Counted from the first letter of the stretch, positions 25,601-41,210 are shown. The stretch is DNA of 64,000 nt from Aldrovandia affinis (GCA_029706075.1 JAINUG010000052.1:5313498-5377497), one strand, 5' to 3'. The notes: a model not told the origin generated them from the sequence alone. Translations and numbers: made by a program.

Positions 25601-28600
25601 CAAGATGCCTCACACCAATCATCTACGTTGATAAATTAATTGGCATTACAAAAATAAAATAAAAAATGTTTCGAAAGTTTCAACTTTTCAGGAAAATACT
25701 TGCCCAAATATTGCTCACAGGTGCCACACACTGTGGGCATAGCAAATTCAATTCTTTAATTTTGTTTTTATGTAAATCAGCAGTCTGCTGCATATGCCTG
25801 TCGAAGCGTGCTTATTACGTGCCTGTTTAAAAATGTGCATAATTTGTGATTAATCACTTTTTCTAATGGAATATTTGAGTTTAACAATGCATCTGTCAAA
25901 TCTTGAACAACATCCAGACACCATTCAAGGCTGTCTTTTCCCCTGCTGACAAATGATTCCCCCACGGTGTTAATCTCAGACCTTAGCTGATGGTGCTTTG
26001 TTTGTAAATGTCAGTCTATTGTTCTTTTTTGTGGGTTTATTTTTAAATTGCAAGCTGTCCAAAATAAATTAAATCTATGTGCGCAGTGTACCAGGCAAAT
26101 ACAGTTGCACTCGTTTGCTCAAAGACAGGCTTTTCATATTTGATGTTCCATCCATGTCTATCTTTCCTTTCTTTCACCCTAGCTGTATTAGATAAACTTG
26201 TTACCTTTATAAAGGTCACAATTAGCCACTAATTATATAGTCATGTTATTGACATTGGTCATGTCACTTTGCCAATTGAGTGCCTACAGAAACACCTTGA
26301 GGATAACAATGGAAATGCAGGTTTAAATCCCTGTGGGTCCTGGGACGATATCAAACTGGTGGCCCTAGTTATAAGTTATAGACTCTCACAATCTTTTTGT
26401 TACTGTTTCTTTGCTTTACAGTTGCTAAAAAGCTACCCTTATTTTGCACCAATGCAATGCAATACACTAACACAATTGTGCATCTTATAAATGTTCAGGG
26501 AATAAACACCAGGAATAAACATACAGGAAGATGAGGACCATGCACATACAAAAAGCAATACCCAGTTTTGAAGGGAAATTCAGTAACTCTCTGTTATGTT
26601 AAAAACGGCCTTGTGATGTATGAATCATCCATAGCAATATCGGATATTGAATAAAATATGTTTCCTGAACACACATAATAACAATAATAATATTCATTGT
26701 AATAAGAATGGACTGCACTTGTGTAACCCTTTGACAAGTTTCTTACAGTGAAGGGTGAATGTGTCCCACCTTGATGATGTTGTCCATGGATACTGAGAAG
26801 ATGCGGCTGCCCTCTGAGGAGATGGAGAGGTAGAAGATGGGAGCGCAGTGGCCTATTAGGAAGCCTATCGGTTTCCTGTTGTGGATCGACAGGTAACCGC
26901 CAAAACGAGGAAGAAATGTAAGGCATGAGATTAACGCTCATGTTTTTTTCTCTCTCTGCACATGATCACATTATCACTGAATGTTCTGTATTGTCCTATG
27001 TGGTTTTGTAAAATGAATACTTTTATCCAGATACTGTGCTGCAGTGGCTTCTTATAGTGAACAGAACAGAGCGCCAAGCATGCCCTGGCCTTTTGCTCTT
27101 TCACAAACCTGTTCCTTATTTAGCCGCACACTGGAGGAGCAGCATGGGACAGTGGTGACATAGAACTACAGGTAACTGCGAAATTAAAGGAAACACTTGA
27201 GGAAAGAATTCTGAATGCTCTGTTAAGATGTGTGTATTTTTTACTTCTGTGGAGGAAGTAAACAATAGATCTATTAAAATAGGTAAGTACATATTTTGCT
27301 CTTTGTATGAGACTGTAATGTAGTGGTGGGGGGTGCATTTTCCTGGCATGGTTTAGGTCCACTCAACCCCTTAGAGGACAAGGTAAACGGCAATAAATAC
27401 AACGCCATTCTGAGCGATCACCTTCATCCTATGTTGAAGCATTTCTATCCTGATGGGAGTGGTCTATTCCACAATAACAATGCCCCCATCCACAGGGCAC
27501 GAGTGGTCACAGAATGATTTGATGAGCATAAAAAAGATGTAAACTATATGCCATTGGTGTCACATTCACCACATCTCAACCCAATTTAACACTTATGGGC
27601 GATTCTGGAGCGGCACCTGAGACAGCGTTTTCCACCACCATCAACAAAACACCAAATGACAGAATTTCTCGTGGAAGAATGGTGTTGAATCCCTCCAAAA
27701 GAGTTCCAGACACTTGCAGGATCTATACCAAGGCGCATTGAAGCTGTTCTGGTGGCTCGTGGTGGCCAAACGTCCTACTGAGACACATTATGTTGGTGTT
27801 TCCTTAATTTTGGCAGTTGCCTGTATGTTCATAGCCAAAGAATTCTGAGAATGAATTCCAATGGACACCCTGCCGCTCTTTAATCTTGCCGCTATGGAAT
27901 GTGGGTGTAGACAGAAGCCATCTTTTCCCTTCCTCACCCTGGGACATAGGGGTTCCACATGCGGATGAGTCTGTCCATTCCTCCAGTGATCAGGAGGTTG
28001 TGCTTCTTGCAGAGGTCAAAGGTCTTCACCCCTTTGTGGACGGGGAACACGGTTTGGTCACCTGCTGCCCTCAGCTGAGGGTTACCCAGACCCGCCTGCA
28101 CTTTCCTGGTCTTGCCCTCCCGACAGAACTCTCTGACCTCCCTCAAGGTCTGCTCAATGTTAGTCGTTGGGAGCGTGCAGCCTTTACAAATACAAAGCAC
28201 AATGGGGTTTTCTTTCCCTCTATTTAATGAGGTTGAGATCGAAATATGAAAATGTGTAAAAAGTGGTATGTATGGGCCTCCGATAGCGTAGTGGTCTAAT
28301 GCGCCCGCATTGGCTGGTCCTTTACAAGTGTGAGTTGCCTATCACGGTCACGGTTCGGAACCTTACTATACCAGACCAGCCCTGGTGGGGAGCCCGGATC
28401 GAGGGTGGCATTTGGCTGTCCGCCCCAGGGGGAGGGGGAGGGTGAGCCGGCATGAGTTCACCGAGAAGCGTGTATGGGTGACTCCAGAACGTGGGTGGGC
28501 AAATTCCGTCTCAACGGAGGCAGAGTTCGCTGCCCTTTGAGAATTAGTTTGCCTCATAGAGAGGAGCAGCAAATTTGTGTGGGGAGGGAAAATAGAAATG

Positions 28601-31600
28601 AAATAGAGGGTATAATTGGGCACTAAATTTGGAGAAAGACTGGAAAAAATCTGAAACTAATTTATAAGAAAATGTGTAGGAGTGCAAGGTATTTGTAAAA
28701 ACTGGTATGTACAACCCATACACACAGGTGATTGTCTGGCTCACATTCCTTTACCTCATATCCCCCCTGGGCTTTAGTGATTCAATTAAATTTCATTACA
28801 CTGGAGGTTCTCGGATACCTCCGCTCACATTAAATATGCTAGATAAATTGTTACACATCACGTGCCCTCCCCCCATTTTCTGCACCAGTGGTCTGAATTC
28901 TGAGTGCTGATATGAGATTACACGCTGAGTAAAAACCCACAAATTGCAACCGTTTTGACCCTTAACCTTTGCATTACATCGTGATGGTATGTGCTTTTTT
29001 ACCCCGTATAGCTTAACCCACGCAAAGGTTCTTTAGAAGGCGAAGAGACACTGAAGAGACAGCTTTACCTATGACGAGGGCAGAAGGCTCATGGTTAGAG
29101 GTGGAGACAATGGCACGCATGCTTTCACAATATTTCACCTGAGATTTATCGGATAGGAAAAATGGCATTAATGATAATTTCACAAGACAAAATATGTTAA
29201 AAGCAGACATGTTAAATGCAATAAAACTATGCTCGCAAAACATTTTCAAGAACAACAATAAAAAAAAGAAAACTACTACACAACTGAACAACTTATCAGA
29301 ATTAATTTCATACAATATAAGTGGGTTGTGCTATCAAATTATAGACCTGTCAGGCTTTGGCATTATATTGTTGATATCATATATATTATATTCATATTTG
29401 TACTGTTTGTGAACTCCATCCTGCTGCAATCGTCACCTGAGTCACCCAGTCTCCGTGGACCTTCCATCGAATATACGTCACATTTGGAGAGAGGATGGCA
29501 CTATCGATTCCTATGCTTGGCACATTTTCTACCATTGGTAACTTCTTCCACAATCTAAAAAAAAAAAAGAAGATGTTTTGAAAGGAGGGAATGAAACCAG
29601 GCACATGCATTTCAGTGAATACAACAGTTGAAGTGGCTGGCAGTGTAGTGTAATGGTTAGGGAGCTGGGCTTGTAACTCAGAGGTTGCAGGTTCAATTCC
29701 CAGGTGGGGCATTGCTGTTGTGCCCTTGAGCAAGGTACTTAACCTGAATTGCTTCAGTAAAATATCCAGCTGTATAAATGGATTGTGTGTAAAGAAATGT
29801 AAACTGTGTAAGGTGCTCTGGATAAGAGCATCTGCTAAATGACTAAAATGTAATGTAAAGTGTTTCTGAAAAAAGTGGGTTTGCTTTGCCTTTGAACACA
29901 TTTTCATATTAATCAAATTTAGGAGGATTTGAAATTCACAGGAGCACTTTTTGCAAAACCCTCCCTTTTTGCTCAGCATATAATGCAATGGCGTGATTGA
30001 AAGCTAATTCAAAACGTAAAACCTTTGCCTGAGCAATTCTATGTGATTATAGGAAGATTTTTCATAGCAAAAAAGCTGGAAAATATTAGACTTTTTCTTT
30101 ACCTAAGCATGTCCCAGACCGATGTCATTAAAATGATGGTCACGCAGCCCTTGAATGCAAAAATATTTGTAAAAGATTCATAATTAATCAAGCGGGCAGT
30201 ATTTAATCAACTGTTGCTGTCACTTAAATGAATCCGAGGTAATCCAAGGGGAAACCTTTACCTGAGCATCTCCATAGAGAATCATGCATTCATCTGTGCC
30301 AGTGGAGCTGTAGAGGAGACACAAAAGCCACTTTCACACATGCTTTTTAATGGGGATTTGAATCCCTGGCTTCCTCCATTTCTGCCCCATTTATACCAGA
30401 CCTTGAACCCAGGTTCCCAATCCCAGGTTTGTAATTTGCATGTCATGTGTCTGCAGACTTCTTCCTCCCCACGGACGTGAAGAATTTGTGGATTTTTTTG
30501 CAAACAATAATCACAATAACAATCAAATTGCTTTCATTGTGATGTTGCACGAGACATGACCACAAACAAATGTCTAAACGACCGCCAAATAAATTAAAAA
30601 AGAACATTACACTCATTTAATTCTAACTCGTCTCATGTGCCATGAATAATGTGACCAATGAATCCTGGGTTCCTGGGTTCCCCCTTTTACACCACAATGG
30701 ACCCGGGAATTGACTGGGGTTTAAAAAGGGTTAAGGTGCTTTTCACTGAGCACGGGACCACACTGAGCGCTTTTTAGAACATCTATTGTAAAGAAATATA
30801 ACAACAGGAGCATTGGTGCAGTCCTCTCGAATATAAACATAGTTACTAATGGGGCTTTATTTATTGGGCTATAGTTATTTTTAGCTGTGGAGGGGGGTTG
30901 GGGGTGTGGTGGTGTTGTCATTTGACCTGGCCATGAATGAATGGTTGATGCTCACCAGTAGTCTAATGTCAGAGGCACGGTTTCCAGGGCGCTCAGTTGG
31001 CAGTAGGGCTCCAGCGAGGACAGCTCGTAGAACTGGATCTCACGATCGCTGGGGAGGGTCAAAACTAGAGTTATTGCCCGGAATCGTTGGGACTCCAAAA
31101 TGTTGGTGTGGACTTGGTTCCATGTTAGGGAGCCCGGAGTGAAGACGTGTGCTTGGGGCTTTTCCCCAGCAGCTGGTTGCAGGCGCCACCCGAGGCATTC
31201 CCATCCACCTCAGTGCACAAACAAAAGGATGCGGTGGGTGGAGGTGGCAAAACAGGACAGATTTAAAAAACCAACATGAATCATCTGACTCATGAATAAT
31301 CTCACTCTGCTCCAGGGCTGTACCCAGCCCTGGCATTTCTGGCATGCGTGGTACAATCCTCACACCCATTTACAGGAATCACAGCAACCTTTATCAAAAT
31401 GAAACTAACCCCGGGTAGAACTATGCCATCGCTGCTGCTAATTACTTTGGTGAACACAATCATGAAATGGTAATGTTACCCTGTTGCGATGATCAGCTTG
31501 TTGTATTGTGGCATGAGGACAAAATCTGTCGCCCACTTTGGCTTCCTGTTCACAGGTCGTTGCTGCTACAGAACAAATGAAAAACAAGCCAATTAAAGCA

Positions 31601-34600
31601 ACTAAACCACTAATCAAAATATATTTATCTGCATCGACGTTAGGCTCCCCATCTCCTTGAAAGCAAAGGCACAGATAAATAATGTCAGGAACAAATGCAC
31701 CTCACATTAGTACACTCCAAATTAGTTAGCGAGAGCATATTATACACAGTGGAGAAATGAGATTACTATATGGATATAATGTCTCATATTATGAGAAAAC
31801 ACATTTATATAGCTACAGACCAATAAGATTGCGTGTGGGAACAACCAGTGTTGGTGTGTGTTAGCGCTGCGAGGTTAAGAGGCATACAAACACAGTCTTG
31901 CTCTTCTTCAGCTGGAGCTCAGAGTTCCAGTAGTAGACTGCGCCGTCTTCCCGGACAGTCACGACGATGCCGTTGGGGGCAATGGAAATGCCCCGGACTG
32001 GCTCCCCGTGGCACATGGGCCTGATGCATGCCGGCAGCGTCAACGCCGCCTGTTTGCCGCGAAAAACTGACTCTTCTTTCTCCACGTACTCCAGCTGCAT
32101 GTATGTGCAGAACTCATCCTGCAGAGGGCCGTACAGGTGTCACATTCATTGTTACTAATGGTCCGGTCATCTCTGTATAAAGAAAACACTCACCTCCTAA
32201 ACCTTATTTGTTTCTTGAGTCCCAGAACTTATAACCATAACCATCACTCATAACCATAATCAGATAAATGCCATGCTATCCTATGCATCCTTAATAGGAA
32301 CTTGTCAATTACTGTGCATAAGAAAACCATATTTGGCTATGGAAACAGACGAGAAATTCAAACACGCAATTTAAATAAAATATTGAATGAATAAACTTTT
32401 GACAAATTGTTCTCACCCATACAATCTCGCCATTTCCTGAATAATCGATCTTCATGAATAGCTCCTGAATTTGCTCATCGTTCTGTGACATTTAGAAAAC
32501 AAGGGTAAATGAATTGATAGCCTGCAGGGTTGTTTCAGAAGGTCACTGTCTAATCATTTTAAAGCAGAACAAAATACAACCATGTTTGAAAAGTTCACTG
32601 TTCAGTGACTGAGAATGATAGCGAGCTCTGAGCGTGATCGCCTGATAAGATTTTTACGTCTCATAGTGCAGTTTGCCTTTGTACACACAGTCGTCCGATT
32701 TCACAATCGCTCCATTTAATGGAGCACTTTGTTGTGTTAATCACCCCATTCATATGGTCCTATGCGGCACCCAACGCAGCACACAGAGGGTTCTGAGGCC
32801 TTTCAATGGTGATTCCGACCCATTTGTCAATGAGTTGTTGCGGGAGTTAGTGTCAAAATTGTGCTTGAAATAGGTGAGAGTACAATTTTTGTCTGTTAAA
32901 AATCATAATCCCAGGCCTCCCGCGTGGTCCAGTGGTTACAACGTCCGACGCTGGCCACGGAGACCGGGGTTCTGGCCGGGAGCACCGCCAGGGGCGGCAA
33001 TTGGCTGTCCGCACCAGGGAGGGGGGAGGGAAGCCGACATGACGTTCGCTGCGCATAAGAGTGACCCTATAGTACCGGGTTACGGTCAATGGCTTGGCGA
33101 GTGCCGTCTCGTTGGAGGCGTTACTTCGCCTTCGTCACTACCGGTCGCAGGACTACGGCAGCAAACTCACATTACTAGGGGGGGATTGACATAAAAAATA
33201 GCAGGTCTAATTGTTTTATGGATAAAACAGAAAACATGTTAGAAGCAACTTAGTCACATTCGGCACCCCACAGTAACAAGCTGAACGTCAAATTTCAGTG
33301 CAGAAATGTGGTTTCTCTGAGATAATAAATTCAAATTTCCTCAGATTTCAAGTTTTTATCCATTAGGATCAACATAGTTTTTGCTTTTCTAACCCATCTC
33401 CAGCACGTACAATATTGTGTCGTCCCAAGCACTTCTTGACAATCTGTCTGAAATTCCTCATGTCCAGAGCTCTCATGCCTCCCCTCTCAAATTCCTGGAA
33501 CAAAGAGAAACAAACAGCAGTTGTTAAGCCCGTCGGTTGGCAAAAGAGAGCTGCATTTTGGACAGGAGCAGATGTTAGACCCGATTTTAAAGTTATTGGT
33601 TCATATTTATGTGCCATATGTGGCATATTCATGAGAAAAAATGATTGAGAAAATAATTATTTTCAGAACAGAACATTGAGCATCGCAAGAAAGGAAACAA
33701 ACAAATTTCAGTGCTTGCAAAAAAAAAGAAAAGGTGATGAACAATTAGGTGTTAAATCTACTTTTCCAAGGACATTGTTTATTCTGCATTGATCTGAGCT
33801 ATACAACTTAATTAACTTAATTAATTACCTCAAAGGCCTGTTTGAGTTTTTCCAGGTTTTCAAGAGATACTTTCTGGTCAATCTGTTTGAAAGAAAAGGA
33901 TGATAAACCACAGAACACTTATGAAAATGTATGAAAAAAAAAACCATTTATACCAGGGGTGGGCAAAGAGGGCTGTATCTATTACCAACCTCTGCTTTTA
34001 ATGATTTAGTTTGCCCAATCATTTATGTGAGCTGATATTTTCACAAAATTCCTTGTTAAGGTCATGAATGACAGTTAAAGACTGTACTTGTGTCCTTATA
34101 TGACACATTTACTGTGGTCTTAAAAATTGGAACTGGCATTGAGGTATACAGTCAATTAGCTAATTGAGCCAGGGTAATTGGTGGAAACAAAAACCTGCAT
34201 ACACATCGGCCCTCCAGGACCGGACTTGCCCACCCCTGATTTATACAAACAAATTCCAGCCACAAGGACCCTAATAATGATAACAGAAGGCATAAACATA
34301 ATCTAAAAACAACATGATAACAGAGGAAATCTTCTGGAATTCAGTCTTTTCCCAACTAGAGTACACTATATGTAATATACAGTGCCTATATAGAAAGTCA
34401 TCATACCCTTTTGAAATAGTCACTTTTTTTTGTCTTACAGCCTGAGATGAAAGTACATAAAATCCATATTTTTCCAGCTTTATTTACACATTTTGCCTTA
34501 CAACATTCAAGTGAAAAAAAGGGCACAATTTTTGATAATTAATAAAAAATGAAAAACTAGAATAACAGGGTTGGAAAAGTGATCAGTCCCTTGATTAAAA

Positions 34601-37600
34601 ACTTGTAGAGGCACCTTTTGCTTTAATTACAGCCATCAGTCTGTTTGGATATGTCTCTACCAGCTTTGCACACCTAGATTGGGCAATATTTGCCCATTCT
34701 TCCTTGCAGAACTGTTCCAGTTCAGTCAAATTCCGTGGTGAGCGGCGATGGACTGCACTCTTCAAGTTCATCCACAGATGTTCTATCGGATTTAGGTCAG
34801 GGCTCTGACTAGACCACTCAAGGACATTCACCTTCCTGTCCTTTAGCCACTGCGTTGTTTTTTTGGCGGTGTGTTTTTGTCGTGCTGGAAGGTGAACCAC
34901 CTGCCCATCTTCAGCTGTCTAGCAGAGGGCCACAGGTTTTCCTCAAGAATTTGGGTGTACTTGGCAGCATCCATTTTCCCTTCAATCCTGACCAATTGCC
35001 CAGTCCCTGCTGAAGAGAAACACCCCCACAACATAATGCTGCCACCACCATGCTTCACTGTAGGTATGGTGTGTTTTGGGTGGTGTGCCAAACATAGCAC
35101 TTGGAGTTCAGTCCAAAAAGTTCAATCTTGGTCTCATCTGACCATATAACCTTTTGCCGCATGGCATCAGAATCTTCTATGTGTTTCTTCGCATAACGTA
35201 AACGAGACTCAGTGTGACACTTTTTCAGAAGAGGCTTCTTTCTTGCCACCCTGCAATACAGGCCAGCTTTGTGTAAAGCTTGTGAGATTGTTGTCACATG
35301 CACAGATCGCCCAATCTCTGCCATTAAGACTTGTAACTCCTTCAAGGTTGCCATTGGCCTCTTGGTAGCTTCCCTGATCAATCTTTTCCTGACTCGGTCA
35401 TCCAGTTTGGAGGGACGGCCCGATCTTGGCAAGGTGCGGGTGGTGCCATATGCACTTCTTAATAATACTCTGAACGGTACTCAGAGGGATAGTTAAAGCC
35501 TTTGAAATCTTTTTATATCCTTCACCTAACTTGTGCCTATCCACAACTTTATCCCGGAGTCCTTTTGAAAGCACCTTTCCAGCCATGGTGAATTTTTTGC
35601 GTTACCATGGATTAGGAGTGGAACCCTCAAGGAACAGCTGATTTTATTGTGAAATAATCAAAACCACTACAAATGTCAGGTGGCCAATTATCTTGGTGTG
35701 TAATCTGGAAGGTGATTGGTTACACCTGAGCACGTTTATAATGGTTATTCTAAGGGGATTGATCACTTTTCCAACCCTGTTATTCTAGTTTTTCATTTTG
35801 TATTAATTATCAGAAATTGTGCCCTTTTTTTCACTTGAATGTTGTAAGGCAAAATGTGTAAATAAAGCTGGAAAAAGATGGATTGTATGTACTTTCATTT
35901 CAGGCTGTAAGACAAAAAAAAGTGACTATTTCAAAAGGGTAAGATTACTTTCTATAGGCACTGTACATATGCATTACGCATGGCAGCACACAGATCTCTT
36001 ATATTTATCCAAATAATTGAACCGGTTTTTCTCTTAAATATTGGTATCTAAGCCAGAGTTATCCAAGAGCAAGTAATTATCTTCAAATGAACATGTATTT
36101 AATTTTGTTTTAAGTCTGACATTGAAAATATATATATAATACATTCTGATATCTCCTCATTTTTCCTAATTTCCTCACGAGGGTAGGCACACAGAATTTA
36201 AAATTGCATGAAAGCACTGCCTGTTAACACAGCTCATGCAGGTCTCAACTTACCAGCCAGTTAATAAATTCTGAGCGCTTAAAAAGGCAAGGAGAGTGAT
36301 TAAGTTTAGATCACAGATGAAAAACATGGCACATTATTTATGCAAAAATATTTTATTTAAATGTGGGACTCCAGGGATGTAAGGGGACACACTGAGAGAA
36401 CACTGCAAACACACACACACACACACACACACATACATGCTCATACACACATAAACTCATGCACACATGCACACATTGAGTGTCTGACCTCTCCAAAATT
36501 GTAACTCCAAAACTCCACATGTAAATATTTCTCTATCGTGAAGATGAATGACACTTCCTGTATTTTACATGGTTTTCTAGCAATACAGATACTTCAGCAG
36601 ATGCCAGTTGCCTGATCTGTCATTCATAAAAAAACAATAATAGACAGCAGTCTAATTCCTGTTCAGACCGATTGTAGACAAAGTGCATTTAAAGTGCTTC
36701 AAATGTCCGACAAAGCTATACAGCCATGCAGTTTATTGCTGCTGTGAGCCTCGTGTTCTGTATACCTCCAGAATCAAATGGAGAAAAAGAAATCTGGTAA
36801 AAATAATCAGAATCAGAAAGGGCTTCATACAGTTAAAAGGTCTTTTTTTTTTTATTGTCTTTAAAAAAGTTGTATAACATATGACGGATTTTGCAGCCCT
36901 AACCTTATCAGCAACACTACTGTATTCTAGAATCTGGGGGGCACTGGATTGCACTTGGTTCCAGCAGCAACTTGTTTTCCAGGAGTGTCCCATCCAACTA
37001 ACCCAGTACTAACCAAGCACACACCTGCTTAGCTTCAGCAGTTTGACGTGAGAGGGGTACAGTGTGATACGCCTGCTGGTACCCTTGATGGCCCCCTGCA
37101 CTCCAAATGTGGCTCCGTTTATGCATTCCCCTCATTAATATTTCAGCCTGCCACACAATGCCACTGTTGTTGCCAGAGATTCACGCAGGGACTTTGATAT
37201 GTTTGCTAGGCGGAGGTTTCAGTCTGTTGCAATATACACTTTCAAAAATAAAGTTAAGGGCTGGCAGTAGTGGTCTAACGCCCCCGTATTTGGCTGTTTC
37301 TGTACGAGTGTGAGCTGCCTATCAGGGATGAGGTTTGAAACCCGTCTCTGCCAGACCGGCCCTGGCTCCCCAATCGGGGGCGGCATTTGGCTGTCCGCTC
37401 CTGAGGAAGGGGGGAGGGTGGTTGGCCTGAATTTGTTGTGAAGCATGTAAGGGTGTCTCCAGAAAGGGGGTCGGTGGGTTCCTCTCGAAGGAGGCAGATC
37501 ATTGCCGGCCTCGGAGAGTAGCTTGCCCCATAGAGACGGGCAGCGAGTTCGTGGAGGAGGGTTAATCAAAATAAATAGAGGGTATAATTGGCTTCCAAAT

Positions 37601-37919
37601 TAGGGACAAAAATGTGGAAAAATCTGAAACAAAATAAAATAAATAAATAAATAAAGGTACAATTAGGGTACCCTTGTGGTGTCCTTTATTTCCAAGAGCG
37701 TAAGCTTTACATTGGGACCACACCACCCTGTCATGGTTTATTTTCATACAACTGTACAGTACGTTGTGGCCTATTCCTTACATGTACAATATTACACAGT
37801 ATTATGGCTAATCCATTTACCAACAAATGGTGCTATTTATCATGAATGCTACTGATTTTTGTCTTTGCTTGGGTTCACACCCCTGTTGCCCTTTGTGGCG
37901 GGTGTGTATGTGTGTATGT

Positions 37920-37988
<69 letters not shown>

Positions 37989-40900
37989 AGAAAGGGTAGT
38001 AGGGAGGGAGGAATGAGGGGAATGTAATACATTTATATAAAAGCTAGCACCCTTGTGATATGCTAAGGTTGGAATCAATGGAGATGTGCTTCCGTCTCTA
38101 ATCCAGACACAAAATTAAATTAAGAAAGGTCACCGGTTTCTCATTTTCAGGCTTGTCAATCACAAAAATGGATGATAACGGATCATAACATGGGCCTCTG
38201 TGTTTATTAAAAAGAAGGTAATGTATGCAAAGCATCATTAGTCTGGAGTTATTATGCATTGCAGGTACACGGAAAATGAGGGCCTTGTCTTTCTTCCTGA
38301 TGTATAATTACCGAAACAACTAATTTGTCGTCAGTTTCACGAGGGGACTCTAAAGATATCATAAAGAGAAAAAGGCTGTCAACTCATATAGTAACCTCCA
38401 CAACTGCTCTCACTGCTCCTAAGCAACCAACAGAAACAAACCTTGGCCTTCCATCTCCCTGCTTCTCCCTACAGGGCATGCCATTCCGGAGTAATGTCAC
38501 AGAGCAAGTGTGCCAATTAAAACTGGCCATGATCCATTGGACACCAATAAACATTTTACTGAACAATTCATTTCATGCAAAAAACGGATCTCAGATGCCT
38601 TGGCTATAATCTGAATTATTTAGTGTAACCCAATCTCTCCATTATATAAAAAATAATTGAACACGAATTGCACAATGTCTGCGCTACAAAATTAAGTTAA
38701 AAATGAATCAATTGCCAATGGGTGATCCTTACTAAAATTGGCAAGATCTTTAATCAAGAGAAGCAGCTTGAGTACTGCTGCGCTATCAGTTCCTGTTTGT
38801 AGCTGGCCATTACAACCATGGGATAAAGTTGTGGTTTGAAAATGATTAAAGGCATTACAGAACCAGGGCTACTAAAATAGAATTAATAGAGACTGATGTA
38901 TTGACTAATTAATGAACTCCGAGCAATTGTAACGCTAGCGGCGATTACCCTCAGCTTGCGGAGGCTGCGGGAGGGGTCGGCGCTTCGGAGTCGTCGTTCC
39001 CCGAGGGCGGCGGCGTCTCCAAGGGCGATGGAGTGACGCCGATGCTCTTGCTTCAGCAGCTCCAGCTCCAGCCAATCGGGGCGTTGCCCGCTGCCCTCTG
39101 GGTCGTCCTGCTGACGGGCCACCCCGCCCCCAGGCGGCGCTCTCTCGTTACGCATCTCCGGGCCCATGGTCTTTGCCTGTCCAGCATTCTCAGTGGCAGG
39201 CCCGAACTCTGTTAAGATGCTAACAGACGATCACGTCAGTAACCATTTAGTTTTCATTAATTCTGTTTAGTATTGCACTCTTGTCTACTTGTTTATGTAT
39301 TGGATTAGGTTTAGGCATTATTTTGTCTATTTTCCGCTCTGTTTGTTTTATTGCTGCCTTAGCTTAACTATGTGGTTGCTCCTAGCACCTGGAACTGTAC
39401 TTCCCGCTGGGGTGGCTTTCAGCTAAACTGTTCTTGACTACGGTTACCACTTTGTTGTACGTCGCTCTGGATAAGAGCGTCTGCCAAATGGCTGTAATGT
39501 AATGTAATGTAAAAATTGTCAAACTAATTTATTTCAAATCTTGAAGAAGTTAGCACAAAACATTATTGCTTATGTTTTCCATCGCAAATGTGTTTCAATC
39601 AAAGTGAATCATGTGGCTAAATGGCTAAAAACCATTAAATTTAAAAGACGTCACATCCGGAAAGAGGTCAAATCTTGTCCATTTATTTTAGCCTAATACA
39701 AAGTCTAAGTTTCATGTGTTTCCATCCCATCTTTAGTTGACACTTTGTTGTGTGTGCAAATACACAGTGGGGTGAGTTATGATATATATTGTTGTTGAGG
39801 TTGTAGCTGTAGAGCAATAGAGACTTATATCAAGAATTGATACATCTGGGATAAGTGATTATAGGACTGATGTGCCAATTTGTAGGCACTATGCATGTCA
39901 TATTGGCTCAAAGCAGAAGTTTCCCCTGAGCCAGGGTTGCCAGATCAGATTGATAATTTACCACCCAACAACAGTTTAAAACCAGCCCAATTCAATAAAA
40001 AGTTTGCCAGAATACCACGTAAATCCATTAAACAATTCCATGCACAATAGAAAACACACCATAATGCATACAAAGCTTCATATCTGTAACAAATAACCAA
40101 AGATAAAATGTTAAATATTACAACCCACAGATTACAAAAAGTGAATTTAGAACAACCAATAAACACAACGGTGTGAAATGCACCTCTGGCCTAGTATCTT
40201 AACGGGAACCACTATGTCATTCACTTACCAGCAGAAACAATAAAATGATAAAATATTGCCATAACATGTGAGTCCCAAGGGGGACACAACTAGTAAAGGC
40301 ACTTGTTCTAAGTGCAGGTTGCCCACTGTAGCCTGGGTAAGCTGTGCCAGCCTGGTTCTGGCTGGGAGTGCTGTTTGGGGACAGCGATTGGATCTCCGTC
40401 CCTAGGGGGAAGGGGGAGGGAAGCCGGCATGAGTTTGGCACACATAGATGCGACTCTGTTTGTCAGAGTTACGGTCAATGGCTTGGCGAGTTCTTTCTTG
40501 GAAGATTGCGGTTCGGCATCTTCATCACTGCTGGTCCCAGGGTTGTGATAGCGAGCTTGCAGTACGAGGGGAAAGTGTAGTTGAATTGGAAGAGGGTGGC
40601 CACCGATTTGGTGTCATGCCCATAAGTGCTTGTAGCTCATGATTAAAACAGCATGCCCATATTCTGTTCAAACTGCTTTTAAGAAGAGGTTAACCATAAC
40701 TATGTTATAATAATGTTAGAAGCCTTAAGGAATCAAGGCTTATGACAATGACACCACTGTCCCCTCAGCCTTAATAATTCATACCTTTGAACCAGCAGGT
40801 ACTTTACACTAATTGGTTAGGCGATCTTCCGTAGTGGCCAAACATTCCATCTTATATTTCCCAGGCTCCCAGGTAATTGGGTAACTGTGTGAAGCTCTGG

Positions 40901-41141
40901 CTTAGATTGCTAAAAAGTACTCATGGGATTGCGTCCCATCCTCTGTTCATATCCATATTCAACTCATAATTTAATATACTGTCTCTAGTCTGCCGCATAT
41001 AACATGCAGCAGACAGGGGAACAAAGGAAGCAGTGCATTGTTTAATCAATTTAAAAAATGGTGAAATGCACCACAGAACCGGAGTGTGACTGATGACTGT
41101 GACTTAACTGGTACTTCAAGGCTTGTTACAGAATGCCGGGT

Positions 41142-41210
<69 letters not shown>

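Noticed and set aside
36890-37090. 5S rRNA gene
   Set aside because: The core is recognisable but altered and fused to a foreign tail, so it is a SINE rather than a working 5S gene.
37817-38078. Reading frames of alternating Thr-His or Cys-Val
   Set aside because: Produced by the TG/CA microsatellite; the same applies near 5740, 7110, 14980 and 41150.
40217-40441. Possible extra WDR95 exon ending at a good donor (CTG|GTAAGTG)
   Set aside because: No suitable acceptor in phase was found, and exon 1 joins exon 2 at 39219 in frame without it.
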